From: an uncultured Hyphomonas sp.
Lineage (GTDB): Bacteria > Pseudomonadota > Alphaproteobacteria > Caulobacterales > Hyphomonadaceae
Length of the DNA: 64,000 nt
NCBI RefSeq assembly: GCF_963678875.1
Contig: NZ_OY787456.1
Coordinates: forward strand, 372,001 to 436,000
Direction of reading: 5' to 3'
Shown here: positions 53,972 to 61,822 of the stretch, one piece after another
Position numbering within the stretch: the stretch's first letter is position 1
How the letters are laid out: each line of letters starts with the position of its first letter
Position numbers and translations under genes: made by a program
The notes under the pieces: model-generated
The model's input: the letters and a program-made list of their open reading frames with translations, nothing else
What the model was told of the DNA's origin: nothing
Databases searched by the model: none

Positions 53972-54835
53972 ATGACTTCGACCGACTCCTCCGCCGCACC
54001 GGCGCCCGCACCGGCTCTTTCCACATCCGCCAGCCGCAATGTCCGCCAGTATGGCGCGGTCAACGGGCTCGGCCTGTGGACGCTTTTCAAACGGGAAGTG
54101 GGCAGATTTATGAAGGTGTGGATGCAGACCATCCTGGCACCTGTCGTCACGACGCTCCTGTTCATGACCGTGTTCAAGCTGGCTTTCGGTGACAGGGGCA
54201 ACCTGACCGGGGATTTCGAGGGCCTGAATTACAATGACTTCCTGGCGCCCGGCCTGATCGTTATGGCGATCCTGCAGAACGCCTTCCAGAATACGAGCTC
54301 CAGCCTGGTGCAGGCCAAGTTCAATTCAACCTATGTCGATTTCCTGATGCCGCCGCTGTCGCCGCTTGAGCTGACGGCCGGTTTCCTTGGCGGGGCGATC
54401 GTGCGCGGCCTGCTCGTGGCGATCATTTCCGGCATCGGCATCCAGTTGAGCGGCCTGGCCAATCTGTCGGTGGCGCATGTCTGGCCGATCCTCTGGTTCA
54501 GCGTGACATCTGCCATCGTTCTGGGCGGTCTTGGTGCAATCGGAGGCATCTGGGCCGACAAGTTCGACCATCTTTCGGCCGTCACCAACTTCGTGATCGT
54601 GCCGCTGACCTTCCTGTCGGGCACGTTCTACGACATCAAGGTGATGACCCCGCCATTCCAGCTGATGGCCCACCTCGATCCCTTCTTCTATATGATTGAC
54701 GGGTTCCGTTATGGTTTCCTCGGGGTTTCCAACTCCTCGGTCTGGACCGGCGTGACCTATACCGGGATCCTCTCGGCGATCTCCGTTCTGGGCGTCTGGT
54801 GGCTGTTCCGGTCGGGTTACAAGCTCAAGGCCTGA
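53972..54835 (+). CDS. ABC-2 type transporter permease
   Basis: The 287-residue protein has six predicted membrane helices and the ABC-2 signature (LAPGLIVMAILQNAFQNTSSSLVQAKFNSTYVDFLMPPLSPLE; MTPPFQLMAHLDPFFYMIDGFRY) seen in YadH/NodJ-like permeases for drug or glycan export. The first 25 residues are an Ala/Pro/Ser-rich soluble leader. No ATPase gene is adjacent, so its partner must be encoded elsewhere. It is divergent from gcrA. Confidence 0.9.
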   Translation: MTSTDSSAAPAPAPALSTSASRNVRQYGAVNGLGLWTLFKREVGRFMKVWMQTILAPVVTTLLFMTVFKLAFGDRGNLTGDFEGLNYNDFLAPGLIVMAILQNAFQNTSSSLVQAKFNSTYVDFLMPPLSPLELTAGFLGGAIVRGLLVAIISGIGIQLSGLANLSVAHVWPILWFSVTSAIVLGGLGAIGGIWADKFDHLSAVTNFVIVPLTFLSGTFYDIKVMTPPFQLMAHLDPFFYMIDGFRYGFLGVSNSSVWTGVTYTGILSAISVLGVWWLFRSGYKLKA

Positions 54836-54920
54836 GACTCGCCTTATCCGCGAGTGAGGTTGACCCCGCCGCCGTCGAAAGCCCAAAGTCCGGCCGAGCT
54901 GGACATGACGGAGGCCAAGA

Positions 54921-55517
54921 ATGGCTAAATCAGGACTATTCGCCGCCGTGGCGCTCGCAGCCGTAGTGGCTGCCTGCCAGGGCATTCCGAAGGAACAGAC
55001 GGTCGCGCAATACTGCGCCGTTCCAGACCATCAGGACGAAGGCGTCTGCAAGCTTAAGGTCGAGATCGACGGGCAATCCGTGGCGCTGGCTGACACCGAC
55101 ATGCGCCTGTCTGAGGCGCGCAATGTCGCCGATGGCGCAGCCACGGCAGCTGCTGAGGCGAAAGAGCTCGCCGCTGCCGCCATGGCGCGTGCAGAGGAGG
55201 CGGCCAACAAGACCGATGAAGTCGTGTGTGAAACCCGCACCATCCAGAATTCCGCAATCGGCACCTGCCGTCCGGGCTTCACGCTGACCAGCTGCACCCA
55301 GACGCGTTACACCTACCGCGCCGGGGGCATGTCGATCATGCGCGAAATCAACGACCAGCAGTGCCGCTTCAACAGCAAGGTGCTGGAGATGCAGGTACGC
55401 TGCTGCGCGGCGGCCAGCTCCGGCGTGACGCCGGAAGACACGCTGATCAAGGGTACGCCCGATCCGGCGCCAACACCGGAAGAACCGGCGAAGGAAGAGT
55501 CGCCGCTGCGTTACTGA
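54921..55517 (+). CDS. Hypothetical lipoprotein with Ala-rich coiled coil and Cys-rich domain
   Basis: The 198-residue precursor has a lipobox (VVAAC). Residues about 50-95 are an Ala/Glu-rich heptad-like helix (DTDMRLSEARNVADGAAT, AAEAKELAAAAMARAEEAA), followed by a domain with seven cysteines (CETRTIQNSAIGTCRPGFTLTSC, CRFN, CC) that probably forms disulfides. The C-terminus is Pro/Glu-rich. It is probably tethered in the outer membrane. I recognise no family. It is convergent with the caspase-fold gene. Confidence 0.65.
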   Translation: MAKSGLFAAVALAAVVAACQGIPKEQTVAQYCAVPDHQDEGVCKLKVEIDGQSVALADTDMRLSEARNVADGAATAAAEAKELAAAAMARAEEAANKTDEVVCETRTIQNSAIGTCRPGFTLTSCTQTRYTYRAGGMSIMREINDQQCRFNSKVLEMQVRCCAAASSGVTPEDTLIKGTPDPAPTPEEPAKEESPLRY

Positions 55518-55549
55518 TCGCTGCGCCCAGGGGGCTGGGACTGACAGCG

Positions 55550-55590
55550 GAAACCGCCTGCGCCGTAGGGGGAGCAGGCGGTTTCTTTAT
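55550..55590. terminator. Bidirectional terminator
   Basis: A perfect 12-bp stem GAAACCGCCTGC / GCAGGCGGTTTC with a 12-base loop is followed by TTTAT, between convergent genes. Confidence 0.9.
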
Positions 55591-55601
55591 GGCCGGAACG
55601 T

Positions 55602-57887
55602 TCACTCAGGCTGGAAGTAGAAATCCCCGCCCGTCGTCAGGTCGATATAGTTCGGATTCTGTTGCTGGTTCGTACGCCGGGCAACGGCGTCCTGCACGCG
55701 CTTGAACAGGACGTTCGCAGGCACGCCGGAGGCGGGCAGGCGCTGGGCCAGTTCTTCCGAATAGGCCCCGTCATCGGCGGCCGTCTTGCCAGGCTCGGTG
55801 GCGTAAGCCTGGAACACGCCGGTTGACCAGGTCACCGGCTGGTAGCTGCGCAGCATGCCGCGGCTTTCATCGTCCATCACCGTCCGGCACGCATCGAACA
55901 CGATGAAGCTGGTTGAGGCCACGGTCGTCGAGACGATGTTGAAGATCTGTTCGAAGTTGACGGCCCCGTCCTCGATCTCCGCCGTGCTGGCGCCCGGCAG
56001 GTCGACGGGAAGGACATAGTTTGTCCCGTCAACATTCACGCCGTGTCCGGAGTAATAGAAGAAGGTCGCCGGGTGGGCGCCGGCTTGCTTTCGGGCGAGG
56101 GATTTGCGGCCGACTTCACGCAAGGCGCTAAGGGTCTGGCTGCGGCCGGCATCCCGGCAGCGCTGCACGCTGAATCCCGTCTCTCCCAATGCTGCGGCGA
56201 TGCGGTCGCCATCCTCATGCGTTTCGGCAAGGCGGCTGATCGGTGGATTGTAGGCAAGGTTCGACAGGACCATGGCAAACCGGTCCGGATCGCTGCCCTG
56301 GGTGAAGGTACACCCGGCTTCTGCTGAGGCGGCCGAAATTTCGCCGCCGCCGCCGGAGACCGGCGCCACCAGCGTGCTCGCCATGACCGAAGTATCGCGC
56401 GGGGCGGCAGGGGTGTCGTCTTCGAGAAGATCGTCGATGGTGGATATGTCGACGTCCTGCCAGATCGTCTTCACCGAACGTTCGAACCGTTCGCCATCGA
56501 CCTCCAGGCTTTGTGAGAGATTGTAGCGGAGGGCCCCGTACCCGTCCTCCTTCGGAACAACCCGCCACTTCCACACTGTCGGTGCATCCGGCAGGACGGC
56601 CTGTTGTTCCGGTGTCATGGCGCGGATATCGAATTCGTCGTCGCCTTCCAGAGTGGCCGACATGATCTTCGATGCCTTCACCGTATCGAACGCGATAGCG
56701 AAAGGCGTTTCCGTGCTGCCGGGGGCAAGGCCCGTGCCCAGCGTGCTGGTCAGCATCGTGTCGGCGGCTGCGACGGAAATATTCTGCGTCAGCGGCTGGA
56801 TGGCGATTTCGAGGAAGTAGGCCTGGTCGACAACCATTTCATTGGGGGCCTGATGGGCAACGCGGCCGGAATTGAAATTTCCCGCACCTGCCTCGACCAG
56901 CTTGCTGAGCGGCTCGGTCCAGAGACCGCACTCGCCAAAATACATGTAGTTGTCTTCGGTAACCGCGCCGTCCATGTTCCAGACACAAAGCCGTGCGTCC
57001 GGCATGCCCAGTTCCAGACGCTCCATGCCGCCGCTGACCTGAACGGCAATACGTTTCAGTGTGGCGGGCAGGTCGTCGCCGACCGGAATCCTGGCGGTCT
57101 TGAGTTCGCTGTTCACACCGATCTCATCGTACATCTCGCAGATCAGACTGATCGTGTCCGGATCTTCCAGCTCCGCCTGGCATTGTGACGAATTGCCTGG
57201 TCCTGCAGCGGTCGGTTCCAGGTCGTCCAGGTTCATCGCTTCGTAGAGGAGCGCTTCCAGTTCTTCCGATGTCGCGCCTTCCGGCACATCGATCCCGCTC
57301 ATGCGCAGGAAGTCGACGAGGGCGTCCTGCTCATCGGCCGTTTCCTCCTCCGCCGGCGCCGGGCCGGGATCGTTTTCCCCCAGATAGCCATCTTCGTCCG
57401 CAGACCCGTTACGGTCGCCGGCGGGTTCCCTGCGGCCGCCGTTCGAACTGCCGATGCTGCCTGAGGCAACCGGGCTCGTCGGCGCGCCAGGATCGATCCC
57501 GAAATAGCGGAATACGTCGTCCGTTTTTTCATACCCGACGCCGTGCGCGATCAGATAGGCGCGGATCACTTCCCGATTGGCCGGATCGTACGGATCGATT
57601 CCGGGCGACTGCATCACCGCATAGAGCTCCTCGGGCGGGAACCCAGCCACTGTCTCCGACACTACCGGCGGCGGAGGCGGCGGCGGCGGCGGAGGAGGAG
57701 GAGGTGGAGGAGGGGGAGGAGGCGGCGGGGGCGGTGCGTCCGGCGGGAACATCCAGTGCCAGGCCGCTTCCAGCCAGTTTTCGCTCGCGGACGGGTCGGC
57801 GCCGGTCGAAGAGTTCGGTGTGCTGGCGCAGGCGGCGGCCAATGCCAGCGAGCTTGCGGCCAGCAATGCCCGGAAACGGTACGTCAT
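55602..57887 (-). CDS. Caspase-fold (peptidase C14) lipoprotein with polyproline stalk
   Basis: The 761-residue precursor has a lipobox (LAAAC, Cys20), a run of 23 consecutive prolines (residues 52-74), an acidic linker, a middle domain (about 230-500) I cannot assign, and a C-terminal caspase-like domain with the catalytic dyad His615 (YYSGHGVN) and Cys667 (FDACR). It should be tethered outside the cytoplasm, with the rigid proline rod holding the protease away from the membrane. Bacterial orthocaspases usually cleave after Arg/Lys, but the specificity here is unknown. GGGAGGA precedes the ATG. Confidence 0.85.
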   Translation of the reverse strand: MTYRFRALLAASSLALAAACASTPNSSTGADPSASENWLEAAWHWMFPPDAPPPPPPPPPPPPPPPPPPPPPPPVVSETVAGFPPEELYAVMQSPGIDPYDPANREVIRAYLIAHGVGYEKTDDVFRYFGIDPGAPTSPVASGSIGSSNGGRREPAGDRNGSADEDGYLGENDPGPAPAEEETADEQDALVDFLRMSGIDVPEGATSEELEALLYEAMNLDDLEPTAAGPGNSSQCQAELEDPDTISLICEMYDEIGVNSELKTARIPVGDDLPATLKRIAVQVSGGMERLELGMPDARLCVWNMDGAVTEDNYMYFGECGLWTEPLSKLVEAGAGNFNSGRVAHQAPNEMVVDQAYFLEIAIQPLTQNISVAAADTMLTSTLGTGLAPGSTETPFAIAFDTVKASKIMSATLEGDDEFDIRAMTPEQQAVLPDAPTVWKWRVVPKEDGYGALRYNLSQSLEVDGERFERSVKTIWQDVDISTIDDLLEDDTPAAPRDTSVMASTLVAPVSGGGGEISAASAEAGCTFTQGSDPDRFAMVLSNLAYNPPISRLAETHEDGDRIAAALGETGFSVQRCRDAGRSQTLSALREVGRKSLARKQAGAHPATFFYYSGHGVNVDGTNYVLPVDLPGASTAEIEDGAVNFEQIFNIVSTTVASTSFIVFDACRTVMDDESRGMLRSYQPVTWSTGVFQAYATEPGKTAADDGAYSEELAQRLPASGVPANVLFKRVQDAVARRTNQQQNPNYIDLTTGGDFYFQPE
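57667..57735. repeat. GGN trinucleotide tract encoding the polyproline run
   Basis: Twenty-three successive GGN triplets (GGC and GGA mainly, with a few GGG and GGT) read as CCN proline codons on the minus strand. Slippage in steps of three would change stalk length without a frameshift. Confidence 0.85.
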
Positions 57888-57957
57888 CCCGTCGTCCTCC
57901 CTCCACGAAACTGAAGAAAGTTAAGCATATAGCGGCCTTGGCGGCCAGCAATCTCGC

Positions 57958-58395
57958 CTAAGTTCGGGGCGACAGCACCATTTGCGTGCAACGGAACAGC
58001 GCCATTCGCTTTCCGGTTTCACGGTGTGTCACTTCGCAGTCCCAGACCTGGGTCGTGCCGCCGAGGTGGACGGGCTTTGCGACCCCGTCGACATGGCCTT
58101 CTGTTGCGGTTGAGAAAAAGTTCGACTTCAGTTCGATGGTCGTGAATCCGGCCGCTTTTGCGGGCAGGCTGGCGGAGCAAGCGATCCCGCACAGAGAGTC
58201 CGCCAAGGTGACGAGACTGCCGGCATGCAGGTAACCGTTCGGTGCCATGTGGTGGGCTGCGATGGCAAAGCCGCCTGCGGTGCCGTCGCGCCGGACCTCC
58301 GTCAGCTGGATGCCCAGATGGCCGGGCAGCGTGTCGGTATTCCGTTTGTTGATGAAAGCGGGCGTGGCGGCATCGTCAGGTACGAGATAGGTCAT
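57958..58395 (-). CDS. PaaI-type hotdog thioesterase
   Basis: The 145-residue protein has the hotdog acyl-CoA thioesterase pattern: a GGFAIAAHHMAPNGYLHAGSLVTLADSLCG helix with the catalytic-type acidic residue, then TTIELKSNFFSTATEG and CEVTHRETGKRMALFRCTQ. It probably hydrolyses an acyl- or aryl-CoA. The HAGSLVTLAD segment matches the HGG...D motif with Ala for the first Gly. The caspase-fold gene follows on the same strand after 70 bases. Confidence 0.85.
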   Translation of the reverse strand: MTYLVPDDAATPAFINKRNTDTLPGHLGIQLTEVRRDGTAGGFAIAAHHMAPNGYLHAGSLVTLADSLCGIACSASLPAKAAGFTTIELKSNFFSTATEGHVDGVAKPVHLGGTTQVWDCEVTHRETGKRMALFRCTQMVLSPRT

Positions 58396-58599
58396 GAACT
58401 GGCTCCATAGGTTCTTTTATGGAACTCGCATGGCGCGACGCATTGCACAAGCCCTGACCGGGCGGAAATGGCGCGGGCGAGGGCTTGCCCGCAAAGCAAG
58501 CGAAATTGCCGGCACGCGTTCCGGATGATGGCGTTCGCCTTGCCAGACGGGCCGGGCCGGGTGAGGTTGCCAGAAGCTGATTCAAAGGGGGGCTGAGCC

Positions 58600-59967
58600 C
58601 TGGAAATCCTGACCCTGTTGCCGCCGGTGCTGGCAATTCTCGTCGCGGCGCTGTCGCGGAATGTCTATGTCGCGCTCGGCCTCGGCCTGATCGCGTCCGA
58701 AACCCTGATCGCAGGCGGCAACCCGGTGCTTGGATCGTTGATGTCGGCCGAGCGCTCCGTGCAGGTTCTGACCGATGCAGGGAACGCACGGGTGCTGGTC
58801 TTCTGCTTGCTGATCGGAGCGCTGATCGTGTTCATGCGAGAATCCGGCGGGGTGGATGCCACAGTCGGCCTGCTGGACCGTAAGGGCCTGACGTCGACGC
58901 CGCGCCGCGCGGGCCTCGCGCCCGCTATCGCCGGCACGCTGGTCTTCGTGGAGACCAATGTCAGCCTGCTCAGCTCTGGCGTGCTCGGGCGGCGCCTCTA
59001 CGACACGCACGGGCTTTCGCGTGAGCGGCTCGCCTATGTGATCGACTCCACGTCCGCGCCGGTCTCGGCCCTGATCCTCTTGAACGGATGGGGCGCCTAT
59101 GTGCTGACGCTGGTGCAGCCATATTACGGGGAGCAGAGCCTCGGCGTCGTTGCAGGTACCGTCATGTGGAACGCCTATGCGGTGCTGACTCTGGCGGGTG
59201 TGTTTCTCACCGTCACGCTGAACCGCACCTTCGGCCCCATGCGCACGGCGGACCTCGAGGCGCGGCCGGGGGCAGCTGAGCTGGAAACGGTCGACCATAC
59301 GCCGGCGAACCGGGCCATCCATATGTGGTTGCCGCTGCTGGTCATGGTCGCTGGGTCCATCGGGTTCATGGCGTGGACGGGGAAGGGCAACATGCTGGCC
59401 GGTAGCGGTAGCCTGTCGATCCTGTGGGGCGTGTGCGTGGCGATCGCGCTGGCCGCGGTGATGCTGTGGGTGAGCAAAGTATTCACCGGCGCCGAGATCC
59501 AGGAACGCTTCTTCCGCGGCATCGGTGAGATGGTGCCGCCGGTGACCGTCCTGCTGCTGGCCATCGCCTTCGGGGCGAGCCTGAAGGCGCTGGGCACAGG
59601 CACCTACATGGCTGGAATCGTTTCGGATTACCTGCCCGCCGCCGTCGTACCGATGGCCGTTTTCCTCGTCGCCGGCGTGACAGCCTTCATGACGGGGACG
59701 AGTTGGGGGACTTTTGGAATCATGGTGCCCATAGCGATGCCGGTGGCGCAGGCGGTGGGCTTCCCGCCGGAGCTGATGCTGGCGGCGGTGATCGGCGGCG
59801 GCGTGTTCGGCGACCATTGCTCGCCCATCTCCGACACGACCGTGATCGCAAGCCTTGCAGCAGGATGCGACCATGTCCGCCATGTCGCGACGCAGCTGCC
59901 TTATGCCGTGGCCGCAGGCGTGATCACCTCGGTGATCTACCTGATCGCCGGCCTCGCGCTCAGCTGA
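58600..59967 (+). CDS. NhaC-family Na+/H+ antiporter-like protein
   Basis: The protein of about 455 residues has 11-12 membrane helices and the NhaC pattern LLNGWGAYVL, TSWGTFGIMVPIAMP and GGVFGDHCSPISDTTVIAS. The usual N-terminus MELLTLLPP... is matched only if translation begins at CTG 58600 (LEILTLLPPVLAI), which has AAAGGGGGG seven bases upstream. The first standard start is TTG at 58618, 25 bases from that site. The physiological ion or organic substrate is uncertain. It ends at a strong terminator. Confidence 0.85.
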   Translation: MEILTLLPPVLAILVAALSRNVYVALGLGLIASETLIAGGNPVLGSLMSAERSVQVLTDAGNARVLVFCLLIGALIVFMRESGGVDATVGLLDRKGLTSTPRRAGLAPAIAGTLVFVETNVSLLSSGVLGRRLYDTHGLSRERLAYVIDSTSAPVSALILLNGWGAYVLTLVQPYYGEQSLGVVAGTVMWNAYAVLTLAGVFLTVTLNRTFGPMRTADLEARPGAAELETVDHTPANRAIHMWLPLLVMVAGSIGFMAWTGKGNMLAGSGSLSILWGVCVAIALAAVMLWVSKVFTGAEIQERFFRGIGEMVPPVTVLLLAIAFGASLKALGTGTYMAGIVSDYLPAAVVPMAVFLVAGVTAFMTGTSWGTFGIMVPIAMPVAQAVGFPPELMLAAVIGGGVFGDHCSPISDTTVIASLAAGCDHVRHVATQLPYAVAAGVITSVIYLIAGLALS

Positions 59968-59993
59968 TCCGTACACAGTACGCCCCAACAGAA

Positions 59994-60023
59994 AAAGGCG
60001 CCCTCCCGGGGGAGGACGCCTTT
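59994..60023. terminator. Bidirectional terminator
   Basis: AAAGGCG-CCTCC pairs with GGAGG-CGCCTTT with one unpaired base on each side. The minus-strand direction has the longer T-run (TTTTTC), which suggests a minus-strand transcript ending here as well as the antiporter mRNA. Confidence 0.85.
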
Positions 60024-60560
60024 CCTGGTGTTTCGAATCGGACTACCGAGACACTGTGCTAGCACTCGTCGCCGGTCATCTCACACCGGGGCATTTTCCG
60101 CCTGCGCGAACAGGCTTTCCACTACCCCTGTCGGACCCGGCCGGTCGCCTGCTCGTCTTGGGAACGGGCTGGCGCGCTCGGCCATGTCGGGCGGCCTTTT
60201 CAGGCGCCCTCCGTCCGCGGTTCCGCAGCACCTCGGGCGGCGCCAACGTCACCTGTACGCCGCTGATTTCCTTCAGGTTCTCTCCAGGTTGCCCTGTCGG
60301 GTTTCCATCTGTGCGTCAGCTTTGCCACCATGTTTCGGATCGCGCTCCGGTCATGGCCTACAGCCTTTCCTTCAGGGGCCTGGCACCCCTCGGGAATACG
60401 CCGCCTGCTTTGTCCCTTCATCCCGCCGGGCCCTTTGCGCCGCTGCTCTCACAGCCTTGCTCCTGACCCGGATTGATCCGGGGGCGACGTGCTCTGCCTC
60501 CGTCCGTTGGCGGGTCTGCTCCCGCCGGGTTTCGTTGGCTTAACGAAACGATCTCAAAAA
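60024..60560 (-). ncRNA. Candidate structured RNA, no convincing protein gene
   Basis: Between the terminator at 59994-60023 and 60560 no frame shows normal codon use. The minus strand is rich in stable hairpins: GTTTCGTT/AACGAAAC (60529-60549), GGCGGG/CCCGCC (60509-60526), CCCGGA/TCCGGG (60467-60482), CAGG-GCAA-CCTG, CCGGT/ACCGG and others. A TTGACA promoter-like box lies just upstream (near 60585) and a T-rich terminator at the end. It does not show the conserved parts of RNase P, tmRNA, SRP or 6S RNA. It may be an unassigned RNA or decayed DNA. Confidence 0.35.
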
Positions 60561-60800
60561 AGTTCGCCTGAGTCGAGTCTCTGTCAAAAATTTTTCATGC
60601 TTGACGCGAAGAATTCCACAGCTTCCGGATCGCCTGTGAATTTGTTGCGCTGCACACGGACGAAGGGCCACTCGAACGCCCGTTGAGCGCCGGGTCAAAC
60701 GGGTCGCCAAAGGGGTGACCCGGAGGGCGGCCAAACGGGCGGCCATGGTGGTGGACAGATCCTGCCATCCACACGGCCGCGGCACGATAAGGCGCACGCT

Positions 60801-60828
60801 ATATACACGATATATAGACGATATATGG
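60801..60828. promoter_or_regulatory. AT-rich direct repeats upstream of the terminase-like gene
   Basis: CGATATATA (60808-60816) and CGATATAT (60819-60826) repeat with an 11-base period, preceded by TATATACA. In this GC-rich genome such a block before a gene is a likely operator or promoter region. Confidence 0.4.
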
Positions 60829-60893
60829 CGCCCGTCCGGCCCCCGACCAGCGAGTGAATTCGTCTGACAGGCGCCCGTGGCAGTCTCTGCGCC

Positions 60894-61661
60894 ATGACAG
60901 AGACAGACCCGAACCCACCCGCACAGACACCGCAACCGGCGCGCCGCCGCCAAAGCCGCCACAAGCGCACACGGGCGGAGCTGGACGCCCTGCGCACCCT
61001 CGCGCGGGAGGCGGCCCTGCGCGGCGAAAGCCTCGCCAGCATCCGCGCGCGCCTCCACATCCCCGTGCCCACGCTCACCGTCTGGGCCCGGCAGGACGGC
61101 TACCGGCAGGCAGACCTCAAGGCCCGGGCGGACGCCCAAAGCGCGGCAGAGGCCGCCCGCGGGGCAGGGCAGGCGGAGATCGAGGCCATCCGCCAGCAGG
61201 CCGAAGACCTCTGGGAGATGTGCGAGGAGTTGCAGGACCGGCCTTCAACTGGCGCCCGGCGGCAGGTGGGCCTTGCCCGCGCCCGCACGCTCGCCCTGGC
61301 CGAGGCGGGCTTCCTCGACGCGGCGGAGGAAGAGATGGCCGCCATCCGCCGCCTCGCCCGCCTGCTTTCGTTTGGCCGCGCCGGCACGGGCGAGATGGAG
61401 CGGTTCCGCGCCCGCGCCCTGCTGCTGGCCGAGGATCTGGAATTTCAGGCCATTCTCAGCCGCACGCCGGATGAGGCCCCGGACCCGCCGCAGCTGCCGC
61501 CCCCCCTTCCTGCGGGCGCGGCGTCCCGGCTGCCCCTGACGCTGGACGAATATTTCCGCGAAGAAAACGAACGCCTCGCCCACCGCAACCCATGGACCGC
61601 GCTGGCCGAGGCAAGGAAGCAACTGGCAGAGGCAAGAGGGGAGGAATGCGAAGACCCGTAG
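60894..61661 (+). CDS. Hypothetical protein, terminase-small-subunit-like N-terminus
   Basis: The 255-residue protein has a basic N-terminus, a helix-turn-helix-like region (about 35-70, ALRGESLASIRARLHIPVPTLTVWARQDGYRQADLK) reminiscent of phage terminase small subunits (PBSX type), a long Ala/Glu/Arg-rich helical body and a Pro-rich segment near residue 200. No other phage gene is nearby. Its stop codon lies inside the left arm of the large inverted repeat. It is very GC-rich. The assignment is tentative. Confidence 0.5.
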   Translation: MTETDPNPPAQTPQPARRRQSRHKRTRAELDALRTLAREAALRGESLASIRARLHIPVPTLTVWARQDGYRQADLKARADAQSAAEAARGAGQAEIEAIRQQAEDLWEMCEELQDRPSTGARRQVGLARARTLALAEAGFLDAAEEEMAAIRRLARLLSFGRAGTGEMERFRARALLLAEDLEFQAILSRTPDEAPDPPQLPPPLPAGAASRLPLTLDEYFREENERLAHRNPWTALAEARKQLAEARGEECEDP

Positions 61662-61748
61662 GGTGGGTTGAGCGCGGCGATACCCACCAACACCCCCGTG
61701 CCTCACGCCCGACCGGTGGGTATCGGCTCCGCCTCAACCCACCCTACG
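61657..61748. repeat. Large nested inverted repeat
   Basis: The outer arms CGTAGGGTGGGTTGAG (61657-61672) and CTCAACCCACCCTACG (61733-61748) match over 16 bp. The inner arms CGATACCCACC (61678-61688) and GGTGGGTATCG (61715-61725) match over 11 bp. It resembles intergenic palindromic repeats found in many proteobacterial genomes. Confidence 0.85.
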
Positions 61749-61822
61749 CTTGCTGGAGCGAACCCGTCTGAGCGCCGACGCCCACGGTAGCGCTGCGCGT
61801 GTCCGTTCCCGTTCTTTTTAGT

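Noticed and set aside
60030..60060. tRNA-like TTCGAATC sequence
   Set aside because: The flanking five bases on each side do not pair as a T-arm and no acceptor or anticodon arm could be built.
60028..60543. Long open frames on both strands (up to 171 codons)
   Set aside because: Codon use is unlike the genome (AGG, AGA, low GC3), no ribosome-binding sites, no recognisable domain; the region looks like RNA or non-coding DNA.
60024..60560. RNase P RNA or permuted tmRNA
   Set aside because: The GAGGAAAGTCCG core of RNase P and an ANDN-type tag or GGATTCGAC box of tmRNA are absent on both strands.
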